Shown piece by piece: positions 53,600 to 62,359 of a stretch of 64,000 bases of DNA. The number at the start of each line of letters is the position of its first letter. The stretch's first letter is position 1. The notes beneath the pieces are model-generated. The model was given only the letters and a program-made list of their open reading frames with translations. It ran no database searches and had not been told where the DNA came from. Origin of the DNA: an uncultured Bradyrhizobium sp. (GTDB lineage: Bacteria; Pseudomonadota; Alphaproteobacteria; Rhizobiales; Xanthobacteraceae); contig NZ_CANSMR010000001.1 in the NCBI RefSeq assembly GCF_947648125.1, forward strand, positions 558,001 to 622,000, given 5' to 3'. A program made the translations under genes and the position numbers.

Positions 53600-54670
53600 A
53601 TGAGGAAACATCCTGGGCTGTCGCGCCGCGATCTGCTGAAGGGCACCAGTGCCGTGCTGGCAGGGACCGCCTTTTCAACGCGCGTGATCGCCGCCGCACC
53701 ACCTGCGGAACCGGTGACGCCGACCTTGATCGAGGCGGCGAAGAAAGAGGGACAGGTCGTCTATTACACCTCGACCGATCTGCCGGTCGCCGAGAAATTG
53801 GCGAAGGCGTTCGAGGCGAAATATGCCGGGATCACCGTGCGTGTCGAACGCACCGGCGCGGAGCGTGTGTTCCAGCGGGTGGGCCAAGAATATTCCAGCA
53901 ACATTCACGCGGTTGACGTCGTCAATTCCTCCGACGCCGCACATTTCATCGTGTGGAAGCGCGATGGCATTCTGGCGTCCTATGTCCCGGAGGAGGTCGC
54001 GAAATACTATCCGGAGGAGCATCGCGACGCGGACGGGCAATTCGCAAGCTTCCGGGTCTGGCTTTCGATCATTGCGTACAACACCAATCTCGTGAAGGCC
54101 GAGGATGCGCCGAAGAGCTTTTCCGATCTGCTCGATCCGAAATGGAAGGGCAAGATCGTGAAGGGGCACCCCGGCTATAGCGGCACCATCATGACGGCGA
54201 CCTATCAGATGCAGCGCGACCTCGGCTGGAGCTTCTTCGAGCAGCTCGCAAAGCAGAACATCATGCAGGTGCAGTCCTCGACCGATCCACCGAAGAAGCT
54301 CGATCTCGGCGAGCGCGCGGTGATGGCCGACGGCAACGAGTACAACATCTTTCAGCTGAAGGAGGCCGGCCGACCGGTCGAGCCGGTTTACGCCACCGAA
54401 GGGTCGCCGATCATTGTCGGCCCCGATGGGATCTTCAAGGACTGTCCGCATCCGAATGCGGCAAGGCTGTTTCAATCGTTCGCGCTCGGGCGCGAGGGAC
54501 AGCAGCTCAACGTCGAGATCGGCGGCCTCAGGTCGGTCCACGCGCAGGCTCAAGAGAAAGCCGGGCGCAAGCCGCTCAAGGACATCAAGACGATGAAGGA
54601 CGACCCCGCGGCGGTGGAGAGGGAAGGGGAATCGATCAAATCGCACTACACCCGCATCTTCCGCGTTTGA
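53600..54670 (+). CDS. Orphan ABC substrate-binding protein (Tat, iron/FbpA class)
   Basis: The 356-aa protein has a twin-arginine signal (LSRRDLLKGTSAVLAGTAF) and the FbpA-like fold (EGQVVYYTSTDLPVAEKLAK, FEAKYAGITVRVERTG, DLLDPKWKGKIVKGHP). The Tyr pair used by FbpA to hold iron is not obvious. No permease or ATPase lies next to it, so it either serves a transporter elsewhere or is a leftover of a larger operon. Confidence 0.85.
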   Translation: MRKHPGLSRRDLLKGTSAVLAGTAFSTRVIAAAPPAEPVTPTLIEAAKKEGQVVYYTSTDLPVAEKLAKAFEAKYAGITVRVERTGAERVFQRVGQEYSSNIHAVDVVNSSDAAHFIVWKRDGILASYVPEEVAKYYPEEHRDADGQFASFRVWLSIIAYNTNLVKAEDAPKSFSDLLDPKWKGKIVKGHPGYSGTIMTATYQMQRDLGWSFFEQLAKQNIMQVQSSTDPPKKLDLGERAVMADGNEYNIFQLKEAGRPVEPVYATEGSPIIVGPDGIFKDCPHPNAARLFQSFALGREGQQLNVEIGGLRSVHAQAQEKAGRKPLKDIKTMKDDPAAVEREGESIKSHYTRIFRV

Positions 54671-54794
54671 CGGACGCAGTGGGCCGGTAGCCGAGCATTT
54701 GGGCGTTTGCCGCATGGCTTATGCGCGGTTTTCGCCCGGATTGGGTCAATAATGCCCCTCGGCGGAGCGGATATTTGATGTTACCAATTCGGCC

Positions 54795-56894
54795 ATGAAC
54801 CAGCATGCCAAGGTCGACATCCGCCATTCCACCTGTCCGCACGACTGCCCCTCGGCATGTGCGCTCGACGTCGAGGTCATCGAGGGACGCTCGATCGGCA
54901 GGGTGCGCGGCTCGAAACGACAGACCTATACGGCCGGCGTGATCTGCGCCAAGGTCGCGCGTTACGCCGAGCGGATTCACCATGCCGAACGGCTGATGGT
55001 TCCGCTGCGCCGGACCGGCCCGAAGGGCTCCGGCCAGTTCGCGCAGATTTCCTGGGACGAGGCGCTGGACGAGATCGCGGCGCGTTTCGACGCCGCCGAG
55101 CGGGAGTTCGGCGCCGAGTCGGTCTGGCCCTATTACTACGCCGGCACCATGGGGCTCGTGATGCGCGACGGCCTCAACCGGCTGTCGCATGTGAAGAAGT
55201 ATTCGCGCTTCTATGGCACGATCTGCTCGACCATCGCGCGCATCGGCTTCGCCGCGGGGACCGGCAAGATCGCCGGTGTCGATCCGCGCGAGATGGGCGT
55301 CTCCGACCTCGTCGTGATCTGGGGCACCAATCCGGTGAACACCCAGGTCAACGTGATGACGCACGCATCGCGCGCGCGCAAGGAGCGCGGCGCGAAGATC
55401 GCGGCGGTCGACGTTTACAACAACGAGACCATGAAGCAGGCCGACATCAAGATCCTGCTGCGGCCGGGAACCGATGGCGCCTTCGCCTGCGCCGTGATGC
55501 ATGTGCTGTTCCGCGAGGGATTTGCCGATCGCGACTATCTCGCGCGCTATACCGATTGCCCCGACGAGCTGGAAGCGCATCTGAAGACTCGCACGCCGGA
55601 ATGGGCCGCCGCGATCTCGGGCGTGCCGGTCGAGGAGATCGAAGCATTCGCGCGGCTGGTCGGGACGACCCAGCGCTCGTTCTTCCGTCTCGGTTACGGT
55701 TTCACCCGCAGCCGCAACGGCGCCGCGCAGATGCACGCCGCGCTGTGCATTCCTGCGGTGACCGGCGCCTGGCAATATGAGGGCGGCGGCGCATTCTTCA
55801 ACAATGCCGGCATCTGGCGCTTCGACGAGTCGATCATCGAGGGCCACGATGCGATCGATCCCACCACAAGGGTGCTCGACCAGTCGAAGATCGGCCGCAT
55901 CCTGACCGGCGATGCCGAGGCGCTGAAGGGCGGCGGCCCGGTCAAGGCGATGCTGATCCAGAACACCAATCCGATGACGGTGGCGCCTGAGCAGGCGCTG
56001 GTGCGGCAGGGATTTGCGCGCGAGGATCTGTTCGTCGCGGTGCATGAGCAGTTCATGACCGAGACAGCGCAGATGGCCGACATCGTGCTGCCGGCGACGA
56101 TGTTCATGGAGCACGACGACCTCTATTACGGCGGCGGTCACCAGCACATCTCGGTCGGCCCGAAGCTGATCGATCCGCCCGGCGAGTGCCGCTCCAATCA
56201 CGAGGTGCTGCAGGGGCTTGGTCGCCGCCTCAATGCGGTGCATCCCGGTTTCGAAATGACGCCGCGCCAGCTGATCGATGCGACGTTGAAGAAGAGCGGG
56301 CATGGCGATATCGAAAAGCTGGAGGCCGATATTTGGCGCGACCTGCAGCCGGATTTCCGCACCTCGCATTATCTCGACGGCTTTGCCCATGCCGACAAGA
56401 AGTTCCACTTCAAGGTCGATTGGGGCAAGGTCCCGGTCGGCGTCGGCGGGCTGATGGGTGCGTGGGACAAGATGCCCTCGCTGCCCGACCACTGGACCAT
56501 CATCGAGGAAGCGGACGCGCAGCATCCGTTCCGGCTCGCGACCTCGCCGTCGCGCAGCTTCCTCAACACCAGCTTCAACGAAACGCCGTCGTCGCAGGCC
56601 CGCGAGGGCGCGCCGACCGTGATGATCCACCCCGACGATGCGGTCGCGCTGTCGATCGCCGACGGGGAGGCCGTGACGCTCGGCAACACGCGCGGCGAGA
56701 CCACGCTGACCGCAAAACTGTTCGATGGCGTTCGCCGCGGCGTGCTGATTGCCGAGTCGATCCATCCGAACAAGTCCCACATCGGCGGGCGCGGCATCAA
56801 CATGCTGACTGGGGCGGAGGCTGTCGCGCCGCTTGGCGGCGCCGCGTTCCACGACAACAAGGTCTGGATCCGGAAGGCGTCCGCCGCGGCTTAA
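54795..56894 (+). CDS. Bis-MGD molybdopterin oxidoreductase
   Basis: The 699-aa enzyme of the DMSO reductase superfamily starts with a 4Fe-4S motif (CPHDCPSACALDVEV, with a fourth Cys in GVICAKV). The Mo-binding domains show ARIGFAAGTGKIAGVDPREM, VIWGTNPVNTQVN and LLRPGTDGAFACAVMHVL; a C-terminal molydop-binding barrel (PTVMIHPDDAVALSIADGE) closes it. It has no signal peptide, so it is cytoplasmic. The redox partner and substrate are unknown. Confidence 0.9.
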   Translation: MNQHAKVDIRHSTCPHDCPSACALDVEVIEGRSIGRVRGSKRQTYTAGVICAKVARYAERIHHAERLMVPLRRTGPKGSGQFAQISWDEALDEIAARFDAAEREFGAESVWPYYYAGTMGLVMRDGLNRLSHVKKYSRFYGTICSTIARIGFAAGTGKIAGVDPREMGVSDLVVIWGTNPVNTQVNVMTHASRARKERGAKIAAVDVYNNETMKQADIKILLRPGTDGAFACAVMHVLFREGFADRDYLARYTDCPDELEAHLKTRTPEWAAAISGVPVEEIEAFARLVGTTQRSFFRLGYGFTRSRNGAAQMHAALCIPAVTGAWQYEGGGAFFNNAGIWRFDESIIEGHDAIDPTTRVLDQSKIGRILTGDAEALKGGGPVKAMLIQNTNPMTVAPEQALVRQGFAREDLFVAVHEQFMTETAQMADIVLPATMFMEHDDLYYGGGHQHISVGPKLIDPPGECRSNHEVLQGLGRRLNAVHPGFEMTPRQLIDATLKKSGHGDIEKLEADIWRDLQPDFRTSHYLDGFAHADKKFHFKVDWGKVPVGVGGLMGAWDKMPSLPDHWTIIEEADAQHPFRLATSPSRSFLNTSFNETPSSQAREGAPTVMIHPDDAVALSIADGEAVTLGNTRGETTLTAKLFDGVRRGVLIAESIHPNKSHIGGRGINMLTGAEAVAPLGGAAFHDNKVWIRKASAAA

Positions 56895-56973
56895 ATCCTG
56901 CTTGCAGTCGGCGCCGTTCCTGCCGCAAATGTCGGCTGGCAACGGCGCACGGCTAAGAAAACAGGCAGGAAAC

Positions 56974-57753
56974 ATGACCGACAACAGCGTTCTTCTCGAG
57001 AAGCGCGGGCAGGCGTTCTGGATCACCATCAACCGCCCGGACAAGCGAAACGCGCTCAATGCCGGTGTGATCGCGGGCATCGCCAAGGGCTATCGCGAGG
57101 CGCATGACGACAAGGACGTGCGCGTCATCGTGCTGACCGGCGCGGGCGACAAGGCGTTCTGCGCCGGCGCCGATCTGCAGAACAGCGGCGCGGCATTCTC
57201 GATGGATTTCTCGCGCCCGAATGTCGACTACGCGGACTTGTTGCGGCTGTCGCAGAACGCAACCAAGCCCGCGATCGCGCGGGTCGGCGGCGTCTGCATG
57301 GCCGGCGGCATGGGGCTGTTGTGCATGACCGACATGGCGGTCGCCGCCGATGGCGTGATCTTCGGTCTGCCCGAGGTGAAGGTCGGTGTGTTTCCGATGC
57401 AGGTGCTGAGCCTGCTGCAATCGATCGCGCCTGCACGCCTCATCAACGAATGGGCGCTGACCGGCGAGCCGTTCGACGCCAAGACCGCGCAGGCCGCGGG
57501 TCTCCTCAACTACGTCGTGCCGGCGGCCGAGCTCGATGCCAAGGTCGATTGGCTGATCGGCCGCATCGTCGACAAGTCGCCGACCGCGATCCGTCGCGGC
57601 AAGTACGCGATGCGCGCGATCGCGTCGATGTCGTTCGACGAAAGCATCGCCTACACCGAAAGCCAGATCGCGCTGCTCGCGATGACCGAGGACGCCAAGG
57701 AAGGCCTCAAGGCCTTCGGCGAGAAGCGCAAGCCATCATGGACTGGACGTTAG
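56974..57753 (+). CDS. Enoyl-CoA hydratase/isomerase family protein
   Basis: ATG 56974, after CAGGCAGGAAAC, gives 259 aa. The crotonase oxyanion-hole motifs are DKAFCAGADLQ and GGVCMAGGMGLLCMTDMAVA. One of the two usual catalytic Glu residues is present in the PEVKVGVFPM loop. It lies 79 bases after the molybdoenzyme on the same strand and may be co-expressed. It acts in CoA-thioester metabolism; the substrate is unclear. Confidence 0.9.
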   Translation: MTDNSVLLEKRGQAFWITINRPDKRNALNAGVIAGIAKGYREAHDDKDVRVIVLTGAGDKAFCAGADLQNSGAAFSMDFSRPNVDYADLLRLSQNATKPAIARVGGVCMAGGMGLLCMTDMAVAADGVIFGLPEVKVGVFPMQVLSLLQSIAPARLINEWALTGEPFDAKTAQAAGLLNYVVPAAELDAKVDWLIGRIVDKSPTAIRRGKYAMRAIASMSFDESIAYTESQIALLAMTEDAKEGLKAFGEKRKPSWTGR

Positions 57754-57803
57754 GCCGAAGGCATTGGCTCCTTCAGCTGAGAATTGAGCGCGCGCCCCAA
57801 AGA

Positions 57804-59108
57804 TCAGATGTCGGCAGCGTCGATTTTCGAATCGATCGGAGAATGAGCAGCAGGAGTGCCACTTGCCAGAGCCGCCGTTCTGGCTCGTTCCTCGCGGCGC
57901 TTTTTGGCGGCGGCAATCAACTGTTTCTGCGTCCGCTTGGCGTAGGTTGGAAGCTGTTGGCTCGAGCGATGACGACCGGCGCTACGTAGTTCAGCATCCG
58001 TGAGATCGCTGTCGGCGCCTTCCGTGAACCCACCATGGCGAAACGACGTAAAGGACAGCTCTTTTCGCAGTCCAGCTGCTAAAACTATTTTTTTGACGAC
58101 GTGCCGAAGGTATCGCAGATCCTTTCGCTCGGTAATCCACGGAACCAGGTTGGACGACTTGCGATGAGCATGATCACGCCGAAAGACCAGGCCTGAGGAG
58201 ATTCTTTCGTTAAGAGCGTCGAGCTCTGCCATCAACTCAGGAAATAGTGAATCTCCCTTCTCGTCGAACAGCGGCCACCAGGCTTCCTCGCCGTTTTTTG
58301 GATGTACAATCCTCACGCTATTGGGCCGTTCTTTCGGCCGATAGTGAGGAATTTCGAAGGCGCCGAATATATGTTCCTCGCGTTGCAACCATTCCCACGC
58401 GAGCAATGCAGCGGTTGCGACCGAATGGTATCCCAATCTGCTTGCGGCTCGCCTGAACAACACAAGCTCTTCCCAAGTCGCCGTTGGCGTCTCGCGCACC
58501 GTTTGCCCGGGGCCGCGCGACTTTAGACCCATCCGCGCGAACGGGTTGACCGGCGGAACTCTCGCTTCTTGCGCGCGTTGGCCAACGAACCAGGCTCTTC
58601 TACAAGCGGTCATGGCCGCATTTGCGAATCGGCGACGCTCACGCTTGACGATCTTTCCGCCCTTGTCCTTATCCTCGACGATGAGCAGGTTTGCATAGAT
58701 CGCGTCGACATATGCCTTGGTGAAATCAGCGAGTTGCTTTGAGCCTGCGCGGCTACCATCGCTCAATTCATAGTCTGCGAAGAGCGCTAGCCCTTGGCCA
58801 TATAATCGTTGGGTCTTGAAATCGATCTCGGCCCATTTCTGGTGCGCCTTAAAGATGCTGACCAGCCAATCGAATGTGCCGGGCACTGGGGAAGCTGGGA
58901 CCATATCGCTCAAACCGTTAGATCGCCAGCTGTCAAAGGCCGGCAGGAGAATGTTCTCGGCTCTGACGACAGCGACTGCGTGATCGCGCCCCAATGGTTC
59001 GGCATGGACCGGGCATCCCTCATGGCGCGCCCACGTAGGCGGCTCGAAGTAATATCCGCATTGACCGCTCTTCAATGGCCTTAACCGGCAGTATCGGGGA
59101 AGCTTCAA
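57804..59108 (-). CDS. Tyrosine recombinase (site-specific integrase)
   Basis: The 434-aa protein starts at TTG 59108, just past the overlapping stop of the upstream small gene. The catalytic half shows an Arg in EWLQREEHIFG and the box FTSFRHGG, where the usual first His of HxxR is Thr. Then come AGRHRSSQQ and the nucleophile Tyr in QQLPTYAKRTQ. It integrates or excises a DNA element at an attachment site. Together with the partner gene, the IS element and the ParB-like gene, it marks the edge of a mobile island. I found no tRNA target beside it. Confidence 0.85.
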   Translation of the reverse strand: MKLPRYCRLRPLKSGQCGYYFEPPTWARHEGCPVHAEPLGRDHAVAVVRAENILLPAFDSWRSNGLSDMVPASPVPGTFDWLVSIFKAHQKWAEIDFKTQRLYGQGLALFADYELSDGSRAGSKQLADFTKAYVDAIYANLLIVEDKDKGGKIVKRERRRFANAAMTACRRAWFVGQRAQEARVPPVNPFARMGLKSRGPGQTVRETPTATWEELVLFRRAASRLGYHSVATAALLAWEWLQREEHIFGAFEIPHYRPKERPNSVRIVHPKNGEEAWWPLFDEKGDSLFPELMAELDALNERISSGLVFRRDHAHRKSSNLVPWITERKDLRYLRHVVKKIVLAAGLRKELSFTSFRHGGFTEGADSDLTDAELRSAGRHRSSQQLPTYAKRTQKQLIAAAKKRREERARTAALASGTPAAHSPIDSKIDAADI

Positions 59109-59110
59109 TG

Positions 59111-59407
59111 CTACACAGCTCGAGGTCTTACGAGGGTGGCTAAATCCTCGCCTGCCGGTCCATCTCTATTGATACTGGAACGCGGGCTTGTGAAATGATC
59201 GATCGCGGCCTTGGACCAAACCGGTTGCCGAGCCCGTCCGATCCCACGATATGCGACTGGTGGTGGTGCTTCTCCGCGCCTTACGGCTCGCGCAAGTTCA
59301 CGAGTATCGGTGAAATCCAAGTATGCTGCTGCCATGTCGGCTAGCATGAGGGCGGGCCACGCTCCGATAGGCGGATAGCGAGCCGGAATAGTCGCACGGT
59401 GCGTCAT
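59111..59407 (-). CDS. Small Xis/AlpA-like protein coupled to the integrase
   Basis: ATG 59407 behind AGGTGA gives 98 aa; longer starts at 59413 and 59416 are possible. The protein reads AAAYLDFTDTRELARAVRRG, then VAYRGIGRARQPVWSKAAID, like a winged helix of the excisionase/AlpA type. Its stop overlaps the integrase start region by a few bases, a common arrangement for directionality factors. The role is inferred from fold impression and position. Confidence 0.65.
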   Translation of the reverse strand: MTHRATIPARYPPIGAWPALMLADMAAAYLDFTDTRELARAVRRGEAPPPVAYRGIGRARQPVWSKAAIDHFTSPRSSINRDGPAGEDLATLVRPRAV

Positions 59408-60101
59408 GAGCATCACCTACCCGATCAAGCGAACATTCCAATCGGAGCTCGCAAAGCGGGCAAAAAAGCGAATCAATTCTCCAATGTGGTAATCGGCGGC
59501 TTTGGCGCGTAAATAGGTCGGTAGACGACAATTCGGTTATCCGCCGATGTCGGCGTCGGCAGACCCGAAGAGCCGATCTAGCTTGATTAACCGATGATCG
59601 CGAACTGCGACGCCGCTCCCCTCAACGCTGCGCTCGGTTTACAATGTTAGCCGCTTATCGAGAGGCATATGAATCGCACACATTATGTGCGTCTATTCCG
59701 ACAACCGTGTTGGATAGTAAGCGCATCGCACGATAGTTAGATGCCTTGGTCGTCGGAATAGCCGGCATCGAGGTGGGTGTGAGTCCGCGCGGCAAGCGGC
59801 CGCTGACGTCGCTGTCGTTGTGCACATCGCTGGACGTAACCGTCAGGTCAGGCGGCCCAGCACGCCGTCGTCGGTCGGCTCCCCATTTCATGCGATTTTC
59901 GGCTCACACCTCGCGCGGAGTGTCACCTTAGCAGCGGTCTGACGATCTTGGTGCTTCCAATCGCTTCGCGGCCCGGAGAGCTTCGTCTATGAATGGATCC
60001 TGAAGTAAGGGCTAGATCTTGCAACATGGATGGCCTCTCACCGGATGCTCGAATTGCGGTCTCTTGCGCGCCGCTCGAGGCGGCCGGGCTCTCGTGTTGG
60101 G
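59408..60101. other. Non-coding stretch upstream of the IS element
   Basis: Almost 700 bases hold only short, overlapping frames without ribosome sites (for example minus-strand 59298-59531 and 59923-60402). Base composition appears lower in GC than the operons on the left, suggesting foreign or decayed DNA. An integrase attachment site could lie here or beyond 57804, but I cannot point to a core. Confidence 0.35.
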
Positions 60102-60173
60102 GTGGACGGCCCCCTTCCGCCGGTGTGCGTGGCAGGATGGGGTCGTCGATGACCTCAAACAAAGGAGCCGTCC

Positions 60174-61214
60174 GTGGCAATTGTTCGAATCGGTTTGGAC
60201 ACGTCAAAAAGCGTATTTCAGCTACACGGCGTTGACGGGATGGAGCAACCAGTCTTGCGGCGCAAGTTGAGGCGCGGCCAGGTTCTGGAATTCTTCCGTC
60301 GTTTGCCGCCAGCGTTTGTCGCGATGGAAGCTTGTGGCGCGTCGCATTATTGGGCGCGGGAGCTACGATCGCTCGGACATGAGGTCGCGATGATCCCGCC
60401 ACAATATGTCAAGCCGTATGTGCAGCGAGGGAAATCCGACGCTGCGGACGCCGAGGCGATTTGCGAGGCGGCAAGCCGGCCAAAACTGCGCAAGAACTTC
60501 GTGCCGGTCAAAAGTCCTGAGCAGCAGGGCGCGCAGATGCTGACGCGCGTGCGGGCTCAGTTCATCAGTAGGCGCACCCAGCTCGCCAATTCGATCCGCG
60601 GCTACGCCGCTGAGTTCGGCTTTACCGCGCCCAAGGTGCTTTCGCGGCTTCCGCAATTGCTGATCGATATCAAGGCTGATGCGACAGTCCCGGACCTGGC
60701 GATAGAGTTGATAGAGGCGTTGGCTGCAGAACTGGCGCGCGTCGATGATCAGGTCGTTACTCTCGATAAGAAGCTCACGCAAATCCATCGGAGCAACGAG
60801 ATGAGCCGAAGACTGGCAACCATTCCAGGAATTGGGCCAATCGGCGCGACGCTGCTGTCAATCAAGGTCGTGGATGCCCGCGGGTTCAAATCGGCAAGAA
60901 ACTTTGCCGCTTGGCTTGGCCTGACGCCAAAAAATCATTCCACGGCCGGCAAGAATCGACTCGGTGTCATCACGCGCGCCGGTGACGGCATGTTGCGAAC
61001 CGTCTTGGTAGCTGGCGCGACAGCCGTGATCGCGGATGTGCGACGACGCGGGAGCCGCTCTTGGCCCTGGCTGACAAACATCATCGCGCGCAAGCCGCCG
61101 AAGCTGGTGGCGATAGCGTTAGCAAACAAGCTGGCGCGAATAGCTTGGAAACTGATGGTCACCGGCGAACGGTACCGGGCTGCGAGCGCGGTGCCGATCC
61201 CATCGCCGACATAG
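60174..61214 (+). CDS. IS110/IS1111-type DEDD transposase
   Basis: GTG 60174 follows AAAGGAG; 346 aa. The RuvC-like DEDD domain shows IGLDTSKSVFQLHGVD (first Asp), AMEACGASHYWAREL (Glu) and KSDAADAEAICEA (the Asp pair). A coiled coil follows near 185-210. The C-terminal transposase_20 domain holds TIPGIGPIGATLL and the catalytic serine region NHSTAGKNRLG. All catalytic residues are present, so the element could be active. This enzyme family is guided by an RNA encoded in the element. Confidence 0.93.
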   Translation: MAIVRIGLDTSKSVFQLHGVDGMEQPVLRRKLRRGQVLEFFRRLPPAFVAMEACGASHYWARELRSLGHEVAMIPPQYVKPYVQRGKSDAADAEAICEAASRPKLRKNFVPVKSPEQQGAQMLTRVRAQFISRRTQLANSIRGYAAEFGFTAPKVLSRLPQLLIDIKADATVPDLAIELIEALAAELARVDDQVVTLDKKLTQIHRSNEMSRRLATIPGIGPIGATLLSIKVVDARGFKSARNFAAWLGLTPKNHSTAGKNRLGVITRAGDGMLRTVLVAGATAVIADVRRRGSRSWPWLTNIIARKPPKLVAIALANKLARIAWKLMVTGERYRAASAVPIPSPT

Positions 61215-61494
61215 ACTTTGAACGACAAGCAGAGCTTTGCGTCAGACGGCTAGACCTGACGCTGAGGCCGGAACTTGCAGGAAAGGAAGAGGTGGTACGT
61301 TCGGCGCGAGCCGGTCATGTGAGACACTCCGCTCGGTTTACCGGCAGCAAATGCCGCTCTCGTGTTTGGAACTCACTGTCCGCGAAGCCCATCTTGGCCA
61401 AGGGTCGTAAGATCCGAAAATAGGCCGGACATATGAGCGCAAGCGATCCGAGCATGCTGACCGATCCAATCCTTGCAAGTCGGGGGCCGTCCAC
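61215..61494 (+). ncRNA. Candidate guide (bridge/seek) RNA region of the IS1111 element
   Basis: These 280 bases between the transposase stop and the right repeat contain no gene. In the IS1111 group the RNA that directs insertion is encoded in this right-end region. The sequence has several GC-rich segments able to pair, but I cannot fold it here. The call rests on knowledge of the family and on location. Confidence 0.4.
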
Positions 61495-62359
61495 ATATGA
61501 ACCGTGCCGCTTCGCGTCACGGCCTTTGCAGGCTTCGGTCCCTCGCGCTACACAACGCGATCACAATATTCTGAAAAATGGAAAGTTCTGACGCAATGGC
61601 CAGCTTATTCGTATCGTAATCCCTTAAGCATGAGGTGAGACGTGACGATAGATCATCAGATGAGGTCTTCAGACCTCGTCGAAATTGCTCGCAGAAGCGG
61701 TGATTTTCGCAAGCGCTAAGGCGTTGTACTCGGAGCATTTCTGTATCTCAGCCCGGTATGCTGACGGCTCTGATTGGCGCCATGGCTGCTTGGCTGAAAT
61801 CCCAAAAAGGGGTGACACCTAGCGTCCGGCTCTTGGAAAGAGAGGAAATGTGTCGCTCGCCGGAGGCTCTCGCGTTAGGGGCCGCCGGCATTCCATGCCG
61901 GCGCCGTTATCACTGCCCCGAACGCGGGTGCCTTTTTAACCGGTCTCGCGACTGCAGTCTCCTCGGTGCCCGCGGTCATTTCATGCCCGCGTCGCTATCA
62001 CTGCCCTTTCGCCGGCTGCGTCTTTGTTGGCTTCGCTTCGCTCCGCTGAGGTCACTTTTGAGGCGATGGAACGACTGCTCGGGCCAAACAATGTGTTGCC
62101 TTGTGGACAAGGCGCATCGGCAGGACTCGGCCTGTGGCAGTCTGCTCACCTTTCTCGATGATTGCGGTGTCGAGGCAAGAGGTCCGCTGCAATGGTCCAC
62201 AAGGCCCAAGCAGTCGTTCGCGCGGGAGAGGGCTTCCTCTCGGGGGCGGTTGGGAGATTGCCCCAAGGGCCAGTGTGAGAGTTAGAGGGCGGAGCCTTGT
62301 CGAGCGACGGGTTGGAGGCTGAGAGAGAGGCTTTCGGCCGCCCGTCGTGGAGTATCGAC
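61495..62359. other. Non-coding leader region of the ParB-like gene
   Basis: No gene is convincing in these 865 bases; frames at 61517-61738 (minus) and 61758-62285 (plus) lack ribosome sites and family features. The stretch contains the diverged repeat pair at 61884-62030 and, before the ParB-like gene, a GGAG ribosome site 8 bases from its ATG. Confidence 0.4.
61884..62030. repeat. Two diverged repeat units, about 88 bp apart
   Basis: Unit 1 (61884-61945) and unit 2 (61967-62030) both contain a small hairpin built on GCCGGCAT/ATGCCGGC or its equivalent, then ATCACTGCCC (61909-61918 and 61997-62006), then a G/C-rich tract and a T-rich tract. They share order and spacing though not full sequence. 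Their position before a ParB-like gene is notable. Confidence 0.5.

Larger units (their letters stand above)
60102..61494 (+). mobile_element. IS110 family, IS1111-group insertion sequence
   Basis: A 13-bp inverted repeat GTGGACGGCCCCC lies at 60102-60114 and its complement at 61482-61494, flanking a DEDD transposase. Subterminal repeats of this kind characterise the IS1111 group. The left end is short (60 bases to the gene) and the right end is long (280 non-coding bases). True ends extend a few bases beyond the repeats. Confidence 0.75.

Noticed and set aside
54636-57086. An 816-codon minus-strand frame
   Set aside because: It is antisense to the bis-MGD oxidoreductase, whose cluster and cofactor motifs are intact.
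57754-57803. A tRNA gene as integrase target
   Set aside because: No cloverleaf or T-loop sequence was recognised on either side of the integrase.
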